DNA of 64,000 nucleotides. Source: Isoetes taiwanensis. Taxonomy: Eukaryota > Streptophyta > Lycopodiopsida > Isoetales > Isoetaceae. Position 1 is the first letter of the stretch; each line of letters opens with the position of its first letter. The notes below the pieces were generated by a model. The model searched no databases. It was not told the origin of the DNA and saw only the letters and a list, made by a program, of their open reading frames with translations. This document shows positions 31,542-41,760 of this stretch, piece by piece. Location: positions 3,332,563-3,396,562 of the forward strand of contig JAJEKV010000020.1 of assembly GCA_021234155.1 (NCBI GenBank). Direction: 5' to 3'. The translations under genes were made by a program, and so were the position numbers.

Positions 31542-32240
31542 TCAGGGGCTGCTGCCATGTCGGCTTCTACATGCCGCGACCCTTCGGAGCAGCTCTTGAT
31601 GGTAGCGGTCTGGCTGGAGGTGCATATCCATCTGGACCATTATCAGGTAGTCCAGGCTAACATGTCCTGGGATCTCACCCCATGTGAAGCTCTGAGTAGC
31701 CTCATTCCACTCATATGGGGGAAGTTCGAAAGGTTCACAATTGATGATGGCTCTCCCATTACCTAGGTAGATATACTCACGACCTCTAGCCGTGGTATCT
31801 CCTCTCTCTATCTCCCGGGTGTCGGCTTCTTGGGCTAGTGCCCTGATGCGGGCCGCCTCTCTCCGAATGCCCTCCTCTTCTGTATATTCCTCGCACTCCG
31901 GGGGATAGAACTTAACCAGCACCATAACCTGGTCGGGTTGCTCGACCATGGTATACGCCTGCCGTTGGAGATTGAGCTTGATCAAGAAGCGTTCGGAGAG
32001 GTGGAATATGGGGTAGGGTATCCTCATACCATCTCTGAAATGCTGCACCAACTCATTTAAAAGGATCTCAACCATATCAAAGTCGGTGGCCAGGTGTTCC
32101 TTAAGCAGGCGTAGATCTGAGGTATGGTAAGGTTGGCGGGGCTCAAAGTACTTTTGGTATTGGCCATGCACAGAGGCGCTGACTGGAAGGGAGGCAGGAA
32201 GTGAGGCGCTAAGGGGTGGAGATGGCGAGGGCATAAGCAA
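31542..32240 (-). CDS. N-terminal ORF of element C fused in frame to the histone domain, 232 residues
   Basis: This open frame has a Ser/Pro/Ala-rich start (PSPSPPLSASLPASLPVSA). A folded-looking region follows (RLLKEHLATDFDMVEILLN, FHLSERFLIKLNLQRQAY, QVMVLVKFYPPE), then a charged helix (EEEGIRREAARIRALAQEAD). The end is LLRRVAACRSRHGSSP and TGA. The same frame continues into the polyQ-H3 segment. In the +1 frame the region past the stop reads [12 protein letters not shown], so two compensating indels would also give a continuous charged linker. I recognise no family. It follows the LTR and primer site by about 570 bp, where retroelements usually start gag. Confidence 0.7.
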   Translation of the reverse strand: MLMPSPSPPLSASLPASLPVSASVHGQYQKYFEPRQPYHTSDLRLLKEHLATDFDMVEILLNELVQHFRDGMRIPYPIFHLSERFLIKLNLQRQAYTMVEQPDQVMVLVKFYPPECEEYTEEEGIRREAARIRALAQEADTREIERGDTTARGREYIYLGNGRAIINCEPFELPPYEWNEATQSFTWGEIPGHVSLDYLIMVQMDMHLQPDRYHQELLRRVAACRSRHGSSP

Positions 32241-32410
32241 AGGCGGGGTTGCAAGCTCGGGTTCCGGTGGCTATGGCGGGCGGTTAGGGCAGGCGGGGGA
32301 GGAAGCGTGAGCAAAAGGAAAATGGCTCCTCTCTTTTTTTAAATTTTAATTTTTTTGTTAAAACTTTTTTTTTTTTTAATTTTATGCGGCAGAAATACGC
32401 AGAAATATAT

Positions 32411-32467
32411 GGTCGGGCGCCTGTCGGTTTATACGCGTTTCTATCGAGATTCTGGAGCGCCCAAACC
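32411..32467 (-). repeat. single leader hairpin of element C
   Basis: GGTCGGGCGC and GCGCCCAAACC form inverted arms about 36 bp apart, with ACGCGTTTCTATCGAGA between. It sits between the primer site and the first ORF, like the hairpin arrays of A, B and D, but only one copy is seen. The A/T-rich stretch at 32,330-32,390 next to it has no ORF. Confidence 0.5.
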
Positions 32468-32815
32468 TAAGCAGCGCCTGAGTTAGGTTTTGGGGCCCTT
32501 CCTCGAGCTGCTACCATCGGATGATGACTCCCCTTGGGTATTTGCACCATGCCCGATGCGATGGAACAAAAATCTCGTCGATCCGAGCTATGTAGAGAAA
32601 GTTATGGCGATTACAAAACTCGACCCTCTGACTCCACTTTCTGACCTTAGCCATTCCACTGGAGAACACTTTTCTCCACAACTAGGTCATTCCTCCCATA
32701 ACTAGGCCAGCTAAGATGCTAACTACAGAGTTGGAACGCTCTAACCTAGGAGGAGTACTGTCAACTAACGAGTTAGACTATGGCCAGTGCAATAATTTTG
32801 GTCCACCAAAACCAT

Positions 32816-32827
32816 GCTCTGATACCA
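32816..32827 (-). other. primer-binding site of element C
   Basis: GCTCTGATACCA is the exact reverse complement of TGGTATCAGAGC, the tRNA-iMet-type site. It lies one base from the LTR. Confidence 0.9.
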
Positions 32828-32828
32828 C

Positions 32829-34146
32829 TCTGAGGCTCCCAGAATCTATACGATGGTCCCATCGTATAATTACGGGAATTCCCCTCCCATGGCGACTACT
32901 TCACCATGGCAAGGCCCTCCGTCATACTCGGACCACTTGGGATGGCCAAGTGTCCGGGCGAGGAACACGGAGGTGTCATTCGTCCCACGTCCTCTATGGG
33001 AAAACCTATACAGCGGAAGCATACTTACACATTAGCATACAATCATCATGCAAATAATATATTATCACGAAGGGTGGCCCATCCATCATCATCACGGAAA
33101 ACATAATACATCCATAATAACATGAAATAACACCATGACAAGGCACTACCCCGGGCTCAGACTCCAAGGGATCAACTGACGGCTAGGGCCTCAAGATATC
33201 AACAGACGGAAGTATAACATGGCGTTGGATGGCATAAGACAATAGCTAGGGTTGTCCGCCGCATCAGCGACCCCCGCATCCGTACCCGACTTACTTCCCT
33301 AAATCTAAAGGTCAGCTCACCAACCCGTTCGAGCCCAGGACGACCATCTATGACTCACGCCCTCTGGCCCAGAGAGTGTCAGACTCATACCTGGCCCACA
33401 CACAGTGACCGGCTATAAGCCTAGCAGACTATAGGAGTCCTGTAGCCGCGCTAGGCAAGACCCAACCCCCGATTCACCCTCATACTCGTTGTCTGGTGCT
33501 GAACCACATCATAGCATCCACAGCCAGGTTGGCTCTTGTGCACAGGCCGCAATTATTGGGTATTAAGGGATCTAGCTAGAGACATCTCTAATACTAAGAG
33601 GCTTTTAGGTCTCTACCCTTCCCTTAATTCCCAATACACGGAAGAAGCAGAAAGAACTAATGTAATTATCATTCAAGTGTTCAGAACCACTTACAAAAGA
33701 AAGTTTAATCATTCCATCTACTCAAAGAAGTGTCAGCGAGAAAGAAGCTATCTATTGACTAACTAGTGTCTTGGCTAGAGCCATGGTCATGGTAGGCATC
33801 CATAGTTCGAGGCTGGTGGTCAAGTGTTGGCAAAAACAAGTGTAAGCTGCTGGCTGCTACTCCCCTTCACTCCAAATTCGAATTTTGGGGTGAACTGGAG
33901 GGTAGGACCCCTATTCCTTGCCCCAAAATGGTAAGTCCCTCCTGGCCAATCGATTTGGGCCAGGTGGCACCCCCTCATGGGTCACAATTTGTTAATTAGA
34001 CCATAATGGCTTAATTAGGTTAATTATGACATAGCTAATAAAATCCATTATAGGTGAACCCCTCACTTGGGCCCTTAGGCCTACTATGTACTGGTGACGT
34101 GTCATGGTATGCATACGTATACCGTATAGATACCTGGAACGTCACA
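32829..34146 (-). repeat. 5' LTR of element C
   Basis: It starts TCTGAGGCTCCCAG (compare TGTGACGGCCCCAG of D) and ends with the block ACCTGGAACGTCACA shared with B and D. It includes the Tyr/His-rich spacer blocks common to the LTR superfamily here. The flank at 34,147 is GACCT and continues LINE1 RT coding sequence, so C inserted into a LINE. Confidence 0.85.
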
Positions 34147-34925
34147 GACCTGGCCCCCAAATCTTGCACCCATAAAGCACTACTGTCTGTACAAGGGAGA
34201 CATATATCATCTTCCTCATGCTGAAGTCCCATATCTCTGCCTGATAGCATTTCCTCTGCATAGCATATAGGGCCTTTAGGCTGCCATTAACCTTTTGCTC
34301 AACTGCTTGGTTCCAGCTCGGGCTCTTGTCCACTAGCAAATCTAGGTACTTATAGCTGTCTACAATATCGATCTCCTCCCCTTTATACGAGAAAGCATAC
34401 TTGTCCACTTTGTTAGCACCAACCACTATCAATTTTCTCATAGCCATGTTCACTTTCATACCTTTGCTGTCACAAAAGGTGGCCAAAGCATCTAGATGTT
34501 TCTGCATCCCTTGGGCACTCCGTGACAAAAGTACAATGTCATCCGCATATAGCAATAGCATAATAACATGGCCTGCCAACTCACCCCCATCTCCCCCAAG
34601 CTGAGTTATCCAGCTCTCAAGCTCATCTATAAACAACCCAAAAAGCGTAGATGAGAGCGGGCAACGTTGTTTAACACAAATATTACTTTCAACCAAGTCT
34701 GGATAACTCTGTGACAACGGGAATGAGAGTTGGACCAACACCTTCTCAAACAGAGTTTTTACCGCCACACGGAGGTCTTCAGGTATCCCAAGTGCCTCTA
34801 GCCTTTGCCACAAAAAATCTTACTGCACCATATCGAATGCTTTCGTAAAGTCTACAAGAGTAGCAAACAATGGTCTTTTGGTTCCTTTGACCGTGTCAAT
34901 CATACATCTGACTGTCAGTAGATGG
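34147..34925 (-). pseudogene. LINE1: L1-like reverse transcriptase fragment
   Basis: A minus-strand frame of 223 codons (34,813-34,142) reads NICVKQRCPLSSTLFGLFID, then the catalytic box LLYADDIVLLSRSA, and SYKYLDLLVDKSPSWN of the thumb region. The upstream extension to 34,925 reads LFATLVDFTKAFDMV, the finger/palm motif, then a stop. The usual C-Q-G-C-P motif reads K-Q-R-C-P here. The 3' part is replaced by element C and the 5' part by LINE2, so this is the remnant of the oldest insertion in the stack. Confidence 0.9.
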
Positions 34926-35182
34926 TCAATAGTGGTCAATAGAGAGAGAGAAATGAAATGAAATGTTGTATTTATTACGTCTGTAGACCACCAGGTCTAT
35001 GAGACGATCAATGTACATATTCAACGTTATAAAAGATATCCTCTAATGCATCTTCTGACAAGAATGCATTAGACTCTTCCCATCTCTCATCATGTATAAC
35101 ATTACAATCTTTAATACTCATTAACTGTTCTCTCTGTATCAATATTTCCTTCAAGTATTTCCCAATGTGATGTCCAGGCATA

Positions 35183-35712
35183 TCAAAGAATTCCAGCAGA
35201 GTTTGAATGGATACTGTACTTATCTCGAATCCCTGAGTACGACGGGCACCTTACGATGACATGTAATTCATCTTCTACTTCTCCCATATTGCATACTTTG
35301 CAAAATCTCAATTCATGGGGAATATTACTCCAACGTCCTACTTCAACCCCAAGCCTATGGAAGCTAAGCCGCATCCTGCTTATCATCCGTGCAGCCAAAA
35401 GACACACCTTCCTTGAGGTATTTGGCCTCTTGGAGAGTGGGATTTATATCTTGTCTATAGAAATGTTTTTTGTCTCGGGACTCTCCAGCTTCTTTTAATG
35501 AGGTGCTCATGCACCCACTCTCTTAGATTGCCCTTATTCTCACGTATACCATGAATGTCCATCCCCCACTTCCTCATCCATTCCCTAAGATCTGAGTACC
35601 ATCCCTTGTCTCTTGTTTCTTCTAATGCCAGCCTTGGTAAGCTATCATATGTAAGCGTTCTGCATAGGGCTTCAGCCTCTAGTGGCATCATGCCACACTC
35701 TACAAGCAGCAT
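35183..35712 (-). pseudogene. LINE2 C-terminal region with zinc-binding motif
   Basis: Two frames: 35,712-35,455 (EALCRTLTYDSLPRLALEE, ...) and 35,407-35,183 (RLSFHRLGVEVGRW, FCKVCNMGEVEDELHVIVRC). The latter holds the C-x2-C...H-x4-C pattern of the RT-associated zinc-binding domain of plant L1 elements. A single frame change separates them. Confidence 0.8.
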
Positions 35713-35759
35713 ATCATATGGAGAGCTTTAGTACCCAATTCCGTTCTCAAGAACTTCTT

Positions 35760-36943
35760 ACGCACTTTCTCAACCTTTTTCCGAGGATTCTACAGGATAA
35801 TCTCGGCCCCCATACTTCACACCCATAGAGCAAAACTGTTTGGACCAGCACTTTCGATATAATGTAAAGCTTCAGGGCTAAAGTCCCATATTTCGCTTTT
35901 TCCACTTTTTTATTGCATGCTATATAGTGCTTTTGGGCCCTCTATTTACTCTATGCTCAACAACGAGTTCCAGCTATGCCCCTTGTCCACATGTATCCCT
36001 ATATACTTATATGAGGTGACAATTTCCACGGTTCTCCATGATAGAGGAATTTAAGATGATCTACTTTATTTGTCCCAAATACCATCATCTTAGTCTTTGA
36101 CATATTTACCCTCATACTTTTTACGTTCCGCGAAATGTGCCAAAGACATCTAAATGCTTCGCATGCCTTCCAGCTGAGCGGGAAATAAGAACAACATCAT
36201 CAGCATATAAGAGCAATGAGAACCATGCATCTAAACAATGGGGTCCCCTCCCAGCCATATTCGGACATCCAAGCTGCGGTTGGTCTATGAATAGGCCAAA
36301 TAGTGTGGACGACAATGGGCACCCTTTGCTTCACTCAATATTACTTTCTACCACAAATTTGCGCATTGCTCAATGTAGGGGATGATAGCTGTACCAAAAC
36401 TTTATCATAAAGTATCTTCACTACATGTCTAAGCTCAATTGGTACCCCTAGGGCCTCCATTCTCTCCCATAAATTACTCACGAGATACCGTGTCAAATGC
36501 CTTAGCATAATCAACAAAAAAGAGCATAAAGGGGTTTTTCTTACCCTTAACCGAATCAACCATAGCTTCGCAAAGTGACCAAATGATCAACTGTAGATCT
36601 TTTTTGGTCTAAAGCCTCACATCGATGGCTCTAACATTATGTTTTTCAGCCCGTGCTCAATTTACAATTCAAAGATAGCGACAAATAATTTGGCATATAA
36701 ACTACTAACCCGAATCATTCGGTAATTTCGGGATCATTCTCATCTCCAGCTTTTATGCAAGGGATAACTACGTTCAACCGCCAAGTCGCGAGGAAACCCT
36801 TTGCGCCAAAACATTGTTAAATAATGACAACAATGCAACATGTATTGAGTTACCCCCCATTTGAACATTTCAGCTACCGGCCCAATTGAATCAACCGCTT
36901 TCCCGTTGGCAAGATGACTTAACCCTTCTTCTAAGTCTTCCAA
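35760..36943 (-). pseudogene. LINE2 reverse transcriptase
   Basis: Pieces in order: LANGKAVDSIGPVAEMFKWG (36,910-36,850), LFFVDYAKAFDTVSRNLWER in a shifted frame (about 36,520-36,455), LWERMEALGVPIELRHVV, CPLSSTLFGLFIDQP, LLLYADDVVLISRSA (36,220-36,170) and VQTVLLYGCEVWGP (35,835-35,795). These are the L1-clade RT blocks. There are many frame shifts. Confidence 0.87.
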
Positions 36944-37113
36944 ATCAAAGCACCACCTACATCCCGTAAGTCAATATTACCGACATTGGCCTCCCATGTG
37001 ATCACGACTTACGCCAATTGGCTTACTAAAGCCATGGTTTCAGTGGGTCTCTCTGCTTCATCTTAGGCTTAAGCTCATTCCGAAATTTTTGGGATGCGCT
37101 ATAGTGTCGCGGA

Positions 37114-38274
37114 TCAGCTCTGCTTTGTCTCACGATACACATACTTTTTCTTTTTTGATTTCGTGAGTGCAAAATATTCTTTCTTTAATCTCTGTCTATC
37201 TTCCCCCCTTGCCTGCTTAAATGCCTCTCTTTTTGCTCTACAAGACGCATCAAACCAACTATTGCATGGCAACCCCTTCATCTTTCTGCGTGAGACAAAA
37301 CAATCAGTGGCAACATCTAGAACTAACTCTGCAATCTTGTCACTTAATTTATCAGTGTCGTTGGGCCAATTTGTTGTGGAGGCTCTTGCCTCACACTTCT
37401 TCATATAGCTTTCCACTTTATGATATTTCATACGTATGCGAGGCTTAGAGACAACGCGTGCCTGGTGGCATGTGTAATTCTTGGTGCCTAACACAACTGT
37501 TATCGGTGTATGATCTGAGATCTTTTCCATCTCTTCCCCTATAGACATATGTAACACCTGTTCTGCAAACTGAGATGTAGCAAGAACGAGATCAACAACA
37601 CTTGCATTTCTGCATGTGCACTTACACACACTGAAACCTCTCAGTATGCCATTATAAACTAATAAATCAAGCCCGCCACACATATTAAGCACATGGTTGC
37701 CTTGGGGTGTAGGCCATCTTATTCTATCTGTCGTGGTTCTACTCCATCCTTCCTGGGATACTTCCTTATCATCAAGCATCTCAACCCATACAGGATCCCC
37801 TTCTATGCTAGCGATAGCTGCTTGTTTGGTAGCAATGCGCCCGTTGAAATCTCCTAATAAGAGAACATCACCATCTGGCAGCAATGAAAGCACATCCTGT
37901 TCTAAGCTAAAAAGGGGTCATCCCGATCCGTGGTCTCGAGTCATAAACGGTGATTCTCTCGTGAAAGTAACATCCCCACAAAAGATCTTACCTTCGACCA
38001 ACTCCACCCGGATATCTTTGCAATGATCTTTCATTCATTATTTTCACCAGGTGTTTCATGCGACGACCTTACATAGCATGCAATCCCGCCATGTCCTTTT
38101 TAGGCGCCAGCCTTTATTGTGCCAAACGGAGTGCAACAGTGTAAACCCATGTATGTCTGGTAAACCTTTTTCTTCATTTTCACAAGTTTCTAAGAAGAAC
38201 AAAACATCTACATTTGAAAATAGATCATCTACTACATCTATTTTATCTTGACTAATAAATTTATGTTCCAACAC
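37114..38274 (-). pseudogene. LINE2 AP-like endonuclease
   Basis: The main frame (37,893-37,114, 259 codons) starts GDVLLLGDFNGRI with the GDFN metal-binding motif. It includes SVVDLVLATSQF and EKISDHTPITVVL (SDH motif, catalytic His). The N-terminal piece in another frame (38,274-38,056) reads VDVLFFLETCENEEKG, the xLxET motif with Glu, and HSVWHNKGWRLKRTWRD. Two indels separate the pieces. The enzyme nicks the target for reverse transcription. Confidence 0.9.
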
Positions 38275-38275
38275 A

Positions 38276-39217
38276 TTATCCTAGTGGTCTCAAATACCTA
38301 TGCATTTTCCGGATTTTCCACCATGACCTTCCCCGTCGCCAAGACGCTTTTTTTCCCCGCTTGCCTTGCTTCCTTGAGGATCTGCACTTGCTTCCTTGTA
38401 CTCTTGAAATCGGGTTCTTAGTAAGATCATCATTGATCGGATCTTCTTTCCCTTGAGCATGGTCTTCTTTTTCAATTATATTAATCTTGTCTTCCTTTGA
38501 TCTGAATTTGACAATAATGTGGCGATCTCTATCGGTTTGCTTGCCAATCCGAAATGCATCCGTAATGCCCGAATCTATCACCGCCAATGTTCATTTTCAT
38601 AAAAAAGCCGAACAATGTCTTTGGTCTTTTATCCAGTGCGTTTTGGTATGCCAATCAAACGGATGTTCAATGCTTTTTCTCTCCTTTCTTGCTCTTCTAT
38701 AAAAGCGATAATTGCTTTTGGATTCCGAGAGATGTCATTTTCTTCCCGCTCTTCTACATCATCTTAGCCATCACTATCTTCACTCAAAACCTCTTGCTTG
38801 AAAGCTTCAAATTACCTTTAATTCCCTTCTTGAACTGCTCTAATTCCATTATCACATTGTCTTTGACATTTCTCCACTTCGCTTGCATGAGCTAACAAGA
38901 AAGATTTCAAATCACTTACCATGTTTTGGACAGGCCTCCATTGATGTCTTCATAGGCCGCGGGGTTGAGAATTCCATGGTCGCCCTCATCGGCCAACGGC
39001 ATCTAACAGATCTTGCTTGGTCACTTTGTACCCTCTCGGGGCGGGTCCGTTTTCTCACGGAGCTTCGATTACGTGGAGGAAAAACCAGGTTCCCTGTTTT
39101 CTTGATACTTCCGGCTCCCCTGTTCGGCAAGACTCGAGTCGATGGCGACCCAGCATCCTCGGTTCCCTCTTTTTTGTTTCTGCCAGTCCCATCTACAGTC
39201 CGTTTCTTTTTTGCCAT
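38276..39217 (-). pseudogene. LINE2 ORF1 (RNA-binding protein)
   Basis: It begins MAKKKRTVDGTGRNKKEG with a basic N-terminus (39,217-38,912). The middle is broken. A later stretch reads EKALNIRLIGIPK (about 38,690-38,640), then AFRIGKQTDRDRHIIVKF (38,555-38,500), the RRM/C-terminal-domain pattern of L1 ORF1 proteins. It ends in a basic Lys/Arg-rich tail. It would coat the LINE RNA. Confidence 0.75.
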
Positions 39218-39224
39218 TTGTCCT

Positions 39225-40760
39225 TGTGACGGCCCCAGCTCCTATACGATGCCCCAATCGTATACAAACTGGAGATCATCCCTCAAACCAGCATTTGCTC
39301 GCTGACATGAGGCCGTCCACCTAACATCGGGCTAGTGGCCAAGAACCCAACGGGGAAGAATGGACGTGTCATTCATCCCGTCTCCCTCGGGATCGATCTA
39401 GCTGCGGAAGCGTAAACACACATGAGCACATGACATCAATCAACAATAACATACCCACCTCGAAGGGTGGTCCACCATATCACAGTAGCTGCAACAACAC
39501 ATCAGTACATCAACATAACATGGGGAAATCCTACCCAGGCTCATACTCTTGGGGAAAGACCCCGCGGCTTGGGTCTCCTGGATAACAATGCGGGGCCGAA
39601 ATTCATGGCAAATGGATTTGGGCGGCATAGGAACATGGTCGTTGGGTAGTCCACTCCATCCGCCCCTCACATTGCATACTTTGCGAGATAGGCTGAAAAG
39701 TATTGGAGCTTGACCGTAGCTCTTAGGGTTCATAGCCAAAGGGGCTACTACCGGGTTGCATCTCCCGGCTCCGATGAGGCGAGGAGATCACTCTCCTCCG
39801 AAGGTTCATGCCAATCACAAAGGCGAGCTAGAGAGCCACCGCCATTATAACGACTTGAACCCCTAGAAGATGACGCATCACCCAAGAGGTGTCGAGCCCA
39901 TACCCTGCCCGCACGCAGTGCCAGGGTATTAGGCCTAGCCCACAATGTTCCCCGGCCGTCGCTACGCACCAGAGGGATCAACTGTGATCAGACAAGCCCT
40001 TCCTTTTCAGCCGGTCTAGCTCCGCCACCCACAGCCAGGCGGGCTCTTATGCACAGGCTGCATTAATTGGGAATTAATGGGCTAAAACTAGGATCATACA
40101 ACTACTTGGGCTCTGGGTCTCTACCCCCCTTCCCAATACATAAGAGTGGCGCATAGAATGTCAAAACATCATCACAACAGAACTGAAAACAATAGAATAC
40201 ATCTATTCTAATCTACCTAATCATACATGGTTAGGTTTCTTTGTTAGTGTCTATCATTCTTAGGCTGTAGGGGTCGCCTATAGCTAAGAATGAATGCTAA
40301 ACCTACTGAAAGAGGCCTGATAATTCGGATCTACCTATCGAATCAACTGTTCACCCGCATCTTGGCCGGTTCCACTCCCCTGAAAGCGTCCATGCTGCTG
40401 ATCTCGGGTCTGCTGATCTTGGATCGAGCTGCAACCTAGGGAATCCGACTTCTCTGCTTCCGTTCAGGCGGAAATGCGTCCTCTCCTGCTCCAATCCGAG
40501 ACTCAGAGGCTGAAATTGAAAGGGTTTCCCTTTTAGGGTTTATGCCCCTTTATCTCCACGCATTTAGGGCTGGTCCCTTTTTGGTCAATGGGTCATTGCC
40601 ACGTGGCAAAAAGGGATTATATTCACATGTTGCTTTAACATGTGCAATATAATGGTTCACAAGGTCGTACCCTACGTGTACATGTCGTCTGAGTCGACAT
40701 GTACTAGTGACGTGTCAGTATAATATACGTATTCATATCGTATGTTATGCTGGAACGTCA
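39225..40760 (-). repeat. 3' LTR of element D (left, complete)
   Basis: TGTGACGGCCCCAGC...GGAACGTCACA. It is followed on the inside by TTCTCCCCACCTT, the reverse polypurine tract. It pairs with 48,810-50,265 and differs mostly at CAG/CTG positions. Confidence 0.92.
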
Positions 40761-41760
40761 CATTCTCCCCACCTTAAAATGATGCTGTCCGCAGCATCGA
40801 GGTTCTCCCCACCTTGGGATCTTCCTGTCTTGCAACCAACTTGATGCATGCAATTATTATTATAGTTACACAATTATTAGAATTACTCTAAGGTAATGTT
40901 TAAGACATTACTGTACTATTTCATTATCTAATTAACTTATCACTTCATAACTTAATCAACGCAAGGTAATTACTAACCTTACTTAATACAACATTTAAGT
41001 TTATCAAAGTTTATCAATTTCATACAAAATTTACACTTCCAAGGTACTCTTCATCCCTTGCAACACGTTATAACAAAATTTGTGTTGGAAGTCTTTGCAC
41101 CTTGAAATCCTGCATTAATTTTACAATATCTATAATTACATACTTACTATCTCACACAAGATTTAAGCGATTAGTTTAAATGGTAGAAATCATAACTACT
41201 CTAGAACTATCTATACAAGTGCTCGTGATGCGACTCCCCGCCAGTTCTTCGTTCTCATTGGCCTCCTGGATTAACACCACGCTATAATATTAATGTAAAG
41301 TTGGTTATAAGGGAACCACCTCATCTATCTACCTGAATGCATGACTAATCTCCCGGCGTAGGAAGAGGATGCTTCTTCCATCGTGGCCGTGGAGACAGCG
41401 CCCTATAATGCCTATATGCCGCTCATGCCTACACCTTTAGTTGCTTGAGACGTGGAGGATAGGGTCCTTCCCGTATTTGGGCGTGAAGGATAGGGTCCTC
41501 CCCGTAGGCATTGACTAGAGGTGCTTTCCTATCAATGCATTCCTGAATGACCTCTTATCTCTCGAGGTCGTCTACTTCCGTGGGACGGAAGTAGACTTTT
41601 TAATCTACCTTCCAACTCATTCAAGCAAAACTGCGGTCATGCCTACAATGACATTACACCACGTCCTAGAGATCACCGTGGTGGTCTCATCATCGGTAAC
41701 AACGCATGCAACCCATACCTAGCATAGGCTGCATGCGTAGATTAACTTGAAACCTGCATG
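40761..41760 (-). other. 3' untranslated block of element D
   Basis: No ORF. It shares with B and A the blocks CCTATATGCCGCTCATGCCTACACC, CTATCAATGCATTCCTGAATGACCTC, ATTACACCACGTCCTAGAGA and CATACCTAGCATAGGCTGCATG. It starts with the reverse polypurine tract next to the LTR, duplicated as GGTTCTCCCCACCTTGGG at 40,801-40,818. Confidence 0.68.

Larger units (their letters stand above)
13363..34146 (-). mobile_element. Element C: Ty3/Gypsy element with intact histone H3 leader gene, interrupted by B
   Basis: This is a minus-strand element whose 5' LTR (32,829-34,146) and primer site lie at the right. Reading leftwards come a 232-codon ORF fused in frame to an H3 histone fold, a promoter, the 319-codon ORF2, the element B insertion (16,158-29,439, TSD TCTAT), an acidic ORF, gag and a protease remnant. 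Then it is cut off by element A at 13,362. RT and integrase are not visible; they should lie left of the window. The leader ORFs are open, whereas gag and protease are broken. C lies within an L1-like RT (LINE1), which resumes at 34,147. Confidence 0.82.
34926..39224 (-). mobile_element. LINE2: nearly full-length L1-like retrotransposon
   Basis: A minus-strand non-LTR element. From the right come ORF1 (39,217-38,276), an endonuclease (38,274-37,114), RT (36,943-35,760), a C-terminal zinc-binding region (35,712-35,183) and a 3' UTR with AATAAA near 34,973. The tail is simple-sequence (TTTCATTTCATTTC and CTCTCTCT) at 34,940-34,965. It interrupts LINE1, whose RT sequence resumes at 34,925. Its 5' end is cut by the LTR of element D, 7 bp from the ORF1 start codon. 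Confidence 0.88.

Noticed and set aside
31347-31766. Leu-rich plus-strand frame of 139 codons
   Set aside because: Antisense of the CAG/Gln linker and neighbouring ORF of element C.
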